From: Chloroflexota bacterium
Lineage (GTDB): Bacteria > Chloroflexota > FW602-bin22 > JACPRP01
Direction: 5' to 3'
Assembly (NCBI GenBank): GCA_016210495.1
Contig: JACQUC010000013.1
Coordinates: 1-30,691 of the forward strand
Length of the DNA: 30,691 nucleotides
The notes under the pieces were generated by a model. It did no database searches, was not told where the DNA came from, and worked only from the letters and a program-made list of their open reading frames with translations. Shown here piece by piece: positions 7,231 through 14,333 of this stretch (position 1 is its first letter; each line of letters starts with the position of its first letter). Position numbers and translations under genes: made by a program.

Positions 7231-10200
7231 CATCCCTGAGTTTTCATCCTTTTGCCGCATCAGGAGGTGGACGACGTCTAGCCAGTTCACGCCCACACCC
7301 GAGCAAGAGCGCGCCTTGTCCAGCCCGGCGCCGCTGCTGGTAGTGGCCGGGGCAGGCACCGGCAAGACGACGGTGCTCACGCACCGCATCGCGCGCCTGA
7401 TCCAGGAGGGCCGGGCGAGGCCCGACCAGGTGCTGGCGTTGACCTTCACCGACAAAGCCGCTGCCGAGATGGCTGACCGGCTGAACGAGCTTCTGGGCGA
7501 GCCGGGTACGTCCGCAAAGGAGCGCGACGTGACCACAAAGACCTTCCACGCCTTCGGCGATCAGGTGGTGCGCGAGAACCTGCTCTGGCTGGGCATCGAT
7601 CGTGCGCCGGCCGTGCTTTCGGGCGCCACGGCCTGGCAGTTGCTGTCCTCGTTCTTCGACGACCTCACCTTCGACGCCGTCGATATCTCGACCGCCGAGG
7701 TCGCCGGCACCTTCAATCGCCTCCTGCACTTCTTTTCGGAGTGCAAGGACCACCTGGTTACGCCGCAAAGCCTGGAGGATTACATTCGAACGGCCGACAT
7801 CGCGGGGTTGGCATCTCCCGCAGCCGAGGTTCGCGTGAAAAAGGCAGCCGAGATGCAAGACCTCGCCGCCGCCTACCGGCGGTACGAGGACGCCAAGCGC
7901 GAGAAGGGCTTCGTCGACTTCGGCGACCTCCTGCTGCTGCCGGTGCAGCTTTTTCAGGCTCACCCCAGCGTAAAAGCCGCCTACCGGCGGCGCTACCGGT
8001 ACATCTTCGTCGACGAGTACCAGGATACCAACCACGCGCAGCGAATCCTTTTGCTGGAGCTTATCGATCCGTCCCGGCCCGCGATTATGGTCATCGGCGA
8101 CGACGACCAGGCCATCTACCGGTGGCGCGGCGCTATCGTGCACAACATCCTCAAGTTCCCGGAGGAAGAGGTTTTCGCGCGGGGGAGGGTCACGACCCTG
8201 CCAATGACGCAGAACCGGCGCTCCGCACCGCCGATTCTGGACCTGGCGCACCTGGTCATCGGCGAGGTGCGCGAGCGCCACCCCAAGAAGCTGGGCTATC
8301 GCGAGGACGGCGAGACGGGCCAGGCGACGGTCGGACACTACGTGGCCGCGTCGGACAGGCTGGAGGCAGAGTGGATCGCGGCGAGGATCGGCGGGCTTCA
8401 TGCTTCCGCGCACGAGCTCCCGGGCAAGAAGCACGGCTTCGGCGCCTTTGCCATTCTTTGCCGGCGGCGCAGTCTTTTCGAGCCATTGGGGCGAGCGCTG
8501 GAGGCGGCGGGCATCCCTTACGAGCTGATCGGCGGCACCGGCTTCTACGGTCGCTGGGAGATACGCGACATTCTATCATACCTGCGGGTGCTGGCCTCCA
8601 CACACGGCAGTGCAGCGTGCCTCGCGGAGACCTCCGACGATCTGGCGCTGGCCCGCATTCTGCGCTCGCGGCGCCTGCGCCTGGCCAGCCGCGACCTCTT
8701 CCACCTCGGCCAGTGGGTCCGCCAACAGAACGGGGATCGAGGAAGCGAGGAAGAGGGACGCGTGCGGGTCGCCTTGCTGGACGCGGTGCTGCGGCACGAG
8801 GAAGTAACAGGGCTATCCGGTCCCGCCGTCGCCAGGCTGGCGGCACTCCGCCAGGAGCTTCAAGCGTATTCGCGGGACTGCCAGCGGCTCTCGCTGGCCG
8901 AGATCCTGACCCGTGTCATCGAGGGCACGGGCTACCGCCGGGAGCTGCTCGCCGAGCCGGGCTTCGATGCCAAGATGGCCTTGCTCAATCTGGCCAAACT
9001 CGAAGATATGGCCCGCCAGTTCGAGGAGGCCACGGAAGGTGGTGGTCTGGGGGATTTCATCGAGTTCGTGGCCTACGCCGTCGAATCGGGCGAGGAGGAG
9101 GGCGAGGTACGGCCGGCAGAAGAGGAGAGTGACAGCGTCAAGATCATGACCATTCACCAGTCCAAGGGCCTGGAGTTTCCCGTGGTCTTTATCCCCGGGC
9201 TGGGCGAGGGCATGTTCCCCTCGCGAGCGAGGTCCGAGTCGGACACCTGGCACCTGCCGAGGGGTCTGCGCGGGGATCGCGTGTACGTGCCGCACCTGAA
9301 CCTGGCGGCGGTGCAGACCAAAGCCGACCTGCAAAGGGCTCAGGATCAGCACAAGCAGGAGGAGAGACGCATCCAACTCGACGAGGAGCGACGGCTGTTC
9401 TACGTGGCGATCACCCGCGCCCAGCGGCACCTTTACTTCAGCCGGGCGCACTGGTACGGCTCCAGAAAGAGTCCGAGCGAGCCATCGATCTTCTGGGAAA
9501 CGGTTGCCGGCTGCGGGCTCAGCCTCGATCTGGGCCAGGCCCAGCGCCCAGACGCTAACCCGAACCTGCACCCCGACCATACGGTCGAGATGACGAAATC
9601 CTCGAGCACCGGTCCGGAACCGGCAGGCCTGCTGCTGGAGGAGGGAGATCCCAGCGGGTGGATCGAGTCTACTGCCCAGCAAGAGGGACACGAGCGCTGG
9701 ATCCCGCTGAAGGCGGAGGCGGAGGCGCACATCGCGCGGCTCGTCGCGGACAGAGGCACGCCCGTCGCAGAGACTGGGGTCGACATAACCTGCTCTGGCT
9801 TGGTGCACTACCTCACGTGCCCAAGAGCCTACCGCTACGTCTACGTCGACCATCTCCCAACGCGGCCGTCGTGGCGTGCGACGCGCGGCGTCGAGGTACA
9901 CCGGCGCATAGAGGAGCTTAGCCGATCCATCGACCCGACCTTGCGAGCACCGCTAGACGATGCGGTAGAGGATGAGCTCGACGACCGCGAGCATCATGTT
10001 GAAGAACTGCCAGGCACTGCCTGGCAGCACGTGAGCACTGAGGAGATGGTGGCGCATTTCCAGGCGAGCATCTACGCCCGCCGGCCGGCGACCTACGTCG
10101 AGTTGCCCTTCAGCCACGCGCTGCCGGCGGGAACGCTACGCGGGCGCATCGACCGCCTGGACCAGCTACCCGACGGGCGATGGGAGGTTATCGACTTCAA

Positions 10201-10507
10201 GTCTGGTCGGGCCACCCCGGAGGCCACGCCGGGCCATCGCCGGCAACTGGGGCTCTACACACTGGCGGTACGCCAGATCTGGCAAGCCCCGGCGGACCGC
10301 ATTGAGGCGCACCTCTTTTTCCTGCACGACGCCACAGATGTGGCGCTGGGGTTCACGGACACCGAACTCGACGAACTACGCGAAGAGGCCAATGCGGCGC
10401 TACGGTCGATTGGGCGGGAGGAGTTCGGGAGGACGAGGAACGAGCAGGATTGCAGCAAATGCCCATACAACCATCTGTGCCATCTCCCAACGGAGCAGTC
10501 ACGATGA
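7211..10507 (+). CDS. adnB: AdnB-like UvrD-family helicase with C-terminal RecB-type Fe-S nuclease
   Basis: About 1098 residues with a complete SF1A motor: VVAGAGTGKTT (near 44-54), LALTFTDKAAAEM, TTKTFHAFG, VDEYQDTN (near 268), GDDDQAIYRWRGA (near 297), MTIHQSKGLEFPVV (near 646) and RRLFYVAITRAQRH (near 724). The nuclease follows with GVEVHRRIEEL (near 895), GRIDRLDQL and VIDFKSG (near 994), plus CPRAYRY and CSKCPYNHLC for an Fe-S cluster. As the intact motor of the pair it corresponds to AdnB. Both subunits have nuclease signatures, expected for AdnAB and less so for RecBCD. The start is uncertain. The in-frame TTG 7211 and GTG 7226 lie in a repeat, while a good AGGAGGT (7262-7268) precedes no AUG, GUG or UUG in frame, only ACG codons at 7271 and 7274. 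Confidence 0.87.
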   Translation: MAPFAVNIPEFSSFCRIRRWTTSSQFTPTPEQERALSSPAPLLVVAGAGTGKTTVLTHRIARLIQEGRARPDQVLALTFTDKAAAEMADRLNELLGEPGTSAKERDVTTKTFHAFGDQVVRENLLWLGIDRAPAVLSGATAWQLLSSFFDDLTFDAVDISTAEVAGTFNRLLHFFSECKDHLVTPQSLEDYIRTADIAGLASPAAEVRVKKAAEMQDLAAAYRRYEDAKREKGFVDFGDLLLLPVQLFQAHPSVKAAYRRRYRYIFVDEYQDTNHAQRILLLELIDPSRPAIMVIGDDDQAIYRWRGAIVHNILKFPEEEVFARGRVTTLPMTQNRRSAPPILDLAHLVIGEVRERHPKKLGYREDGETGQATVGHYVAASDRLEAEWIAARIGGLHASAHELPGKKHGFGAFAILCRRRSLFEPLGRALEAAGIPYELIGGTGFYGRWEIRDILSYLRVLASTHGSAACLAETSDDLALARILRSRRLRLASRDLFHLGQWVRQQNGDRGSEEEGRVRVALLDAVLRHEEVTGLSGPAVARLAALRQELQAYSRDCQRLSLAEILTRVIEGTGYRRELLAEPGFDAKMALLNLAKLEDMARQFEEATEGGGLGDFIEFVAYAVESGEEEGEVRPAEEESDSVKIMTIHQSKGLEFPVVFIPGLGEGMFPSRARSESDTWHLPRGLRGDRVYVPHLNLAAVQTKADLQRAQDQHKQEERRIQLDEERRLFYVAITRAQRHLYFSRAHWYGSRKSPSEPSIFWETVAGCGLSLDLGQAQRPDANPNLHPDHTVEMTKSSSTGPEPAGLLLEEGDPSGWIESTAQQEGHERWIPLKAEAEAHIARLVADRGTPVAETGVDITCSGLVHYLTCPRAYRYVYVDHLPTRPSWRATRGVEVHRRIEELSRSIDPTLRAPLDDAVEDELDDREHHVEELPGTAWQHVSTEEMVAHFQASIYARRPATYVELPFSHALPAGTLRGRIDRLDQLPDGRWEVIDFKSGRATPEATPGHRRQLGLYTLAVRQIWQAPADRIEAHLFFLHDATDVALGFTDTELDELREEANAALRSIGREEFGRTRNEQDCSKCPYNHLCHLPTEQSR

Positions 10508-11262
10508 AGTTCAGTCCCCACGTGCATCACCGCCATTCCCTTCGTCTGAGGGGTCATAACTACGGCCAGCCGGGCGCCTACTTCATCACCATCTGTACAC
10601 AGAACCGAATCCACTTGTTTGGCGAAATCGTCGGCTGGTCCGACCCTGTAGGGGCAACCCTGCGTGGTTGCCCCGATGCCAGCCTGCGCACATACCCCGA
10701 AATGGAGGTGAACGACGCAGGGCAAATGGTCGTGGGGTGGTGGCAGGAACTGCCCAACAAGTATCCCAAGATTGAGGTGGACGAATACACCGTCATGCCG
10801 AACCATTTCCACGGCATATTGCTGTTAGGATGGGCGGGCGATAGAGAGGATTTCGAGACGGTCGATGGGGCGGGGACGGGGCAACCACGCAGGGTTGCCC
10901 CTACGCGGTCTGACCTGGCGGGAGGGCAATCAGAGATGGTCGCACCTACGCGGGCGGGGCAACCACGCAGGGTTGCCCCTACAGGTACGTCCTCACGCCC
11001 CCAGGCCTTTGTAGTGGGACACGCCGTCGAGTGGTTCAAGGCGATGACGACAAACGCCTATATTCGGGGAGTAAAACAAGAGGGGTGGTCACCGTTTCCC
11101 GGTCGACTATGGCAACGCAATTACTACGAGCACGTTATCAGGAAGGACAACGAGTTCAACCGTATTCGCGAGTACATCGTCAACAACCCAGCCAACTGGG
11201 CGTCGGATAAGGAGAACCGTGAGGCACCCTATCACAAGCCCGACGAGGCTTGGCAAGTCTGA
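10504..11262 (+). CDS. REP-associated tyrosine transposase (RAYT), Y1/HUH superfamily
   Basis: This 252-residue single-strand DNA transposase is of the IS200-like TnpA-REP type. GAYFITICTQNR (24-35) is the usual N-terminal strand, PNHFHGILLL carries the HUH motif (H101, H103) and NYYEHVIR (206-213) carries the nucleophilic tyrosine. REYIVNNPANW ends the family core. The ATG at 10504 overlaps the stop of the AdnB-like gene (ATGA), so it may be translated by coupling to it. Unusually, REP units are embedded in frame. One gives VGATLRGCP (49-57), and two give GQPRRVAPT (126-134 and 152-160) in the linker between the HUH and Tyr parts. RAYTs are single-copy, domesticated-looking transposases that cut and join REP hairpins next to a GTAG foot. 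The dispersed hairpins in this window are the likely substrates. Confidence 0.9.
   Translation: MKFSPHVHHRHSLRLRGHNYGQPGAYFITICTQNRIHLFGEIVGWSDPVGATLRGCPDASLRTYPEMEVNDAGQMVVGWWQELPNKYPKIEVDEYTVMPNHFHGILLLGWAGDREDFETVDGAGTGQPRRVAPTRSDLAGGQSEMVAPTRAGQPRRVAPTGTSSRPQAFVVGHAVEWFKAMTTNAYIRGVKQEGWSPFPGRLWQRNYYEHVIRKDNEFNRIREYIVNNPANWASDKENREAPYHKPDEAWQV
10648..10674 (-). repeat. REP hairpin inside the transposase gene (GTAG-first orientation)
   Basis: GTAG is followed by GGGCAACC, a loop and GGTTGCCCC, the exact reverse complement of the copy at 110. It is read in the transposase frame as VGATLRGCP. Confidence 0.9.
10878..10904 (+). repeat. REP hairpin inside the transposase gene
   Basis: This has the same 9-bp stem, 6-nt loop and CTAC as the copy at 110, and is read as GQPRRVAPT in the linker of the transposase. 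Confidence 0.9.
10923..10950 (+). repeat. degenerate REP hairpin between two intact copies
   Basis: GGGCAATCAGAGATGGTCGC followed by ACCTACG aligns with the REP unit with several substitutions. It encodes GGQSEMVAPT, which still echoes GQPRRVAPT. This points to an older insertion that has drifted while keeping the reading frame. Confidence 0.6.
10956..10982 (+). repeat. REP hairpin inside the transposase gene
   Basis: This is a third forward unit, identical in stem, loop and CTAC foot, 78 nt (26 codons) downstream of the one at 10878, so the phase is preserved. Further degenerate pieces (CAGGGGCAACCCTGTCGTTG at 11270) lie after the stop codon of the gene. Confidence 0.9.
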
Positions 11263-11388
11263 GCCACCGTGCAGGGGCAACCCTGTCGTTGCCTCCTTGC
11301 CCAGACCGACAATGTTGGGATCCTTACGGCGGAAGGATGTCGTTGCCCTCTCGCCAGCCCAACCGGATTGCCGCGCCCAATCAACCCG

Positions 11389-13035
11389 TCACAGGAAATC
11401 CGTCGCGGCAAACATGAAAGCGTTTTCGATGCTGCGATCGATCATCGCGCGTAGCAACGGATGGTCGCCCAGGCGCCGCTCGGCATCTGGAGCCAGTTGG
11501 GCGGCCGCCGCCAAACTCGTGTCCCGCAGCCGCACCTTTCCCGTTCGATCAAGCAGCCAGGCTTGGCGGCGCAGGCGCTGCCTTATCAGGCGTCGCATTT
11601 CGTCGTCGACCAGCCCCTCAATCAGCGGTCGATACTGGCGGTCGGTCATCCTGCCTCTGCTCGGTGGCAGAATCCCGGGCAGCAGCGGCAGGATTTCCTC
11701 GACGTCAAAGAACCAGGAGCCAAAGAACTGGTCCTCCAAAAGCTCTCCGGATCTCTGGTACAGGTCAATCCTTTTAGCGAGCCTGGCATCATCCAGCTCC
11801 GCTATCTCGGCGCGCTCGTCCGGCTCGGGCGGCCAGCGATCGTGGAAGAGCGGCTCCCATATCTCGAAGCCTGGGAGCACAGGCCTTCGACTGGCCGCGT
11901 TGATCTCGACGGCCGCGGCAATAATGCCGCGCGCCTTAGGTAGATCTATCTCGACCATACCGGGGGCGGGCTCGTCGAGCCCTTCAGTGAAAACGCTCAG
12001 AAGGTCCTCAAGCTCTTCTTCTGCAAGATGATAAGTGCCAAAAGCGTCCCTGATGCCCCAGGTATCCTTACAAAGCACGTCCGCGGCCAAAAGCTGGCCG
12101 TTATCCCAGCGACGAGCGAGCACTACCGCCTGGGTTCCGGCTCCGTCCACCGGCGTGGCCCACACCCTATGGACGGGTGGAAAGGCGGGAGCTTCGGGCG
12201 CGACTTCGCCGTGGGACACCACGTGGAACTGAAAGCGCCGCGCAATGGCCGCCGCCTCCTCGCGCACCGTGGCTCCCTTGGCGGTCATCGCCAGCCTGTG
12301 CACCGCGCCGGATGAGGCTTTGTCCCCCAGCCTTACCAGTTCTGCCAGCGCCGCATTTTGCAGCGCCGGTTTCTCCAGGTGCAGGACGGGACGAAGAAAC
12401 CAGGGAAGCACAACCCCTGCGACCTCTCGGGAGGCACGCGCTAGCACCCTCAGTCCCTCCTCGACAGGAATGGCTGCCACGTAGCCCACGGCCTCGGCAA
12501 TTATCTCGCCGTCTGGCGGCCAGAAGGCGCCGCTCTGGCTTACCGCGAGCACCAGCGTCGACTCGGCATCTCGCAACGTCCCCAAGAACGCTCGCCGGGT
12601 CTTCGCTTCGCCCCTTTCCGCCCAGCCCATTCGCCGGCGGGCGCCGAATCGCACAACGTCGGCAGCTCGCCCATCCTCCGCGATCTCTTTGAGAAATGCC
12701 CTCGTCTTGCCTCCCGCGAAGGAGCCGAGCATCTCGAAGGCGACAAAGGGAACTTTCGCTCGACCATAGATCAGGCGCTCGACTATGATCGGTGCCACTC
12801 GTCGCTTCGCCTTCCACAGAGATCCCGTAATACGTTGAACTTTCTTTTCGACGTCCAATCGGTCGCCCGAGATCAGCAAGCTTTCGTATGCGTCCAGGCT
12901 CTGGTTGATCTCCTGATCAAACCGCTCGGGCGCCCGGCCAACCCGCGGGCTCCCGGGCGAGATGGGTTTCGCCGGCAGCTCGATCACAGCCTCCCCTATC
13001 TTCTTTGGTCGCTGGTCGCGTATCTTCTTCGCCAA
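11389..13035 (-). CDS. uncharacterised protein, probable alpha-helical (HEAT-like) repeat
   Basis: This 548-residue protein is of no family I recognise. The start chosen is a TTG at 13035, five bases after a perfect AGGAGG. A GTG at 13056 is upstream of that site and less likely. The N-terminus is basic (LAKKIRDQRPKKIGEAV). The middle, about residues 60-270, is rich in Ala, Leu and Arg with helix-turn-helix periodicity such as LARASREVAGVVLPWFLRPV and NAALAELVRLGD, suggesting HEAT/ARM-type repeats. The C-terminal half has acidic and aromatic stretches (EDQFFGSWFFDVEEILPLLP). There is no signal peptide or transmembrane segment, so a cytoplasmic scaffold or binding protein is likely. It is divergent from the gene at 13188 across a shared 152-nt promoter region. 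Confidence 0.75.
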   Translation of the reverse strand: MAKKIRDQRPKKIGEAVIELPAKPISPGSPRVGRAPERFDQEINQSLDAYESLLISGDRLDVEKKVQRITGSLWKAKRRVAPIIVERLIYGRAKVPFVAFEMLGSFAGGKTRAFLKEIAEDGRAADVVRFGARRRMGWAERGEAKTRRAFLGTLRDAESTLVLAVSQSGAFWPPDGEIIAEAVGYVAAIPVEEGLRVLARASREVAGVVLPWFLRPVLHLEKPALQNAALAELVRLGDKASSGAVHRLAMTAKGATVREEAAAIARRFQFHVVSHGEVAPEAPAFPPVHRVWATPVDGAGTQAVVLARRWDNGQLLAADVLCKDTWGIRDAFGTYHLAEEELEDLLSVFTEGLDEPAPGMVEIDLPKARGIIAAAVEINAASRRPVLPGFEIWEPLFHDRWPPEPDERAEIAELDDARLAKRIDLYQRSGELLEDQFFGSWFFDVEEILPLLPGILPPSRGRMTDRQYRPLIEGLVDDEMRRLIRQRLRRQAWLLDRTGKVRLRDTSLAAAAQLAPDAERRLGDHPLLRAMIDRSIENAFMFAATDFL

Positions 13036-13076
13036 ATCGTACCTCCTTGCTTGCACGAGCGTCGGTACTTGAGAAC

Positions 13077-13082
13077 ATTATA
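13077..13082 (-). promoter_or_regulatory. -10 element of the gene at 11389-13035
   Basis: A perfect TATAAT on the minus strand lies about 45 nt before the chosen TTG start. No good -35 is visible at 16-18 nt, so an activator may be needed or the site may be a chance match. Confidence 0.4.
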
Positions 13083-13125
13083 CCTCAAAAAGCAGGTAGG
13101 TGTTGGGCCAGTTGTCCCGCGCCAG

Positions 13126-13155
13126 TTGGCAGGGACCTGCAAACTGCTGTAGAAT
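13126..13155 (+). promoter_or_regulatory. promoter of the gene at 13188
   Basis: TTGGCA (13126-13131) and TAGAAT (13150-13155) are 18 nt apart. The expected transcription start is close to 13162, about 25 nt before the ATG, which has a GGTGGAGG ribosome binding site. Confidence 0.55.
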
Positions 13156-13187
13156 TGGTATTATCACTCGCGGAGAAAGGGTGGAGG

Positions 13188-13820
13188 ATGGCAGAAGAGC
13201 TTGGCAGAATAGAGAGGCTACCGGTTGATAGCTACAGGACGGGCAGGAAGCTCTTTTTCGTACCCCTGGTTTTCGCTCCCAGGGAACCCGAGGGGGACTT
13301 GCAAGAGCTGGTCACCAGATACTGGGACCAGGTCGAGGCTCACCTGAGCAACCTGGAGGCGAAGCTCGGCAGCGTGAACAAGATCTATCACGAGCTGGTA
13401 CCCATCGGCGGCGAAGAGGGAGCCAAAGCGATCGAATCGCTGAACCCGTGGAGCTATCGCATTGTCCAGCCCAGGCTGGGAAGAGGCGCTCAGCTTCAGC
13501 CCATCGAGGAGCCTGAGCTGCTGGCCGAGTACACGGATTGGGGCAAGTGCCTGGCGTCCGGCCTGCAGAGCCAGGCGGCCATCGCCAAGGTCTTTGAGCT
13601 CTACGCGGATGTCCAGAAGAGAAGAAACGAGCGCATGGCGGAGCAAATCGACAAGACCCTCGAAGACTCCGAAGCCGGGATACTGTTGATGCGGGAGGGA
13701 CATCAGGTGCAGTTCCCGGCGAGCATTCAGGTGTTCTACGTCGCGCCACCTGCTCTCGACGAGATCAAGCGCTGGGTTAGGGAGCGCGAGTCCACCGTCC
13801 AGAATTCGGGCGACTCGTAG
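13188..13820 (+). CDS. conserved-looking hypothetical protein, 210 residues
   Basis: The ATG at 13188 follows GGTGGAGG closely. The N-terminus (GRKLFFVPLVFAPREPEG) looks like a beta strand followed by a loop. A long charged helical stretch follows, including LVTRYWDQVEAHLSNLEAKL (about residues 45-64) and ADVQKRRNERMAEQIDKTL (about 145-163), both likely coiled coil. The C-terminal QFPASIQVFYVAPPALDEIK ends in a short helix. There is no signal peptide or membrane helix. I do not recognise the family. Its style (a KLYF/FVPL start and an NLEAKLG coiled coil) resembles hypotheticals I associate with Chloroflexota, which is memory and not a search result. It is transcribed away from the helical-repeat gene on its left. 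Confidence 0.7.
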   Translation: MAEELGRIERLPVDSYRTGRKLFFVPLVFAPREPEGDLQELVTRYWDQVEAHLSNLEAKLGSVNKIYHELVPIGGEEGAKAIESLNPWSYRIVQPRLGRGAQLQPIEEPELLAEYTDWGKCLASGLQSQAAIAKVFELYADVQKRRNERMAEQIDKTLEDSEAGILLMREGHQVQFPASIQVFYVAPPALDEIKRWVRERESTVQNSGDS

Positions 13821-13874
13821 ATCTCCAACCACCACCCATACCGCCATGCCAACGCACTACCGCTCGCCTTCAGC

Positions 13875-13903
13875 TTGAAACTCGGCAGTCGGGCAGTTAT
13901 AAT
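13875..13903 (+). promoter_or_regulatory. near-consensus promoter of the Nudix-MFS operon
   Basis: TTGAAA (13875-13880) and a perfect TATAAT (13898-13903) are 17 nt apart. The -10 overlaps an in-frame ATG at 13902, which therefore cannot be the start in this transcript. Transcription would begin near 13910, leaving only about six bases before the ATG at 13917. Confidence 0.7.
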
Positions 13904-13916
13904 GGAACTGGAGAAG

Positions 13917-14333
13917 ATGAAGGTGATTCGGGAGACCTCGGCAGGCGGGGTACTGTTATACGACGACAAGGTCCTCATCCTGCGCAAGCCCAATGGCGAA
14001 TGGATCATGCCCAAGGGGCACATCGAGCCTGGCGAGACACCGGAGCAAGCGGCGCTGCGCGAGGTCAGAGAGGAGACCGGCCTGGACGCCACCATCATCA
14101 GGCGGGCCGGAAGGACGCGATACGCTTTCCGTACACCTCTCAACGGCGATCTGCGCCTCAAGACCGTGCACTGGTTTCTCATGAAGTGCAATGGTCGACA
14201 AGTCGTTCTGGAATCCACTTTTGCGGAAGCAACCTTCCTCGGATTCGAGCAAGCCCTTGATACCCTAACTTTCGAGAACGACAGGGAGATCGTGAAGAGG
14301 GCGATGACTATGAGGAAGCGAATGAGGAAGTGA
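13917..14333 (+). CDS. Nudix hydrolase
   Basis: This 138-residue protein carries a complete Nudix box, residues 34-56: GHIEPGE, seven residues, then REVREETGL. It matches the consensus G-x5-E-x7-REUxEExGU. The family hydrolyses nucleoside diphosphates linked to another group, using Mg2+ at the box glutamates. The strands before the box (SAGGVLLYDDKVLILRKPNG, then EWIMPK) are typical of diadenosine polyphosphate or NTP pyrophosphohydrolase-like members, but the substrate cannot be fixed. The start follows from the promoter that overlaps the alternative ATG at 13902. Its stop overlaps the start of the MFS gene (TGATG), implying one transcript and coupled translation. Confidence 0.9.
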   Translation: MKVIRETSAGGVLLYDDKVLILRKPNGEWIMPKGHIEPGETPEQAALREVREETGLDATIIRRAGRTRYAFRTPLNGDLRLKTVHWFLMKCNGRQVVLESTFAEATFLGFEQALDTLTFENDREIVKRAMTMRKRMRK

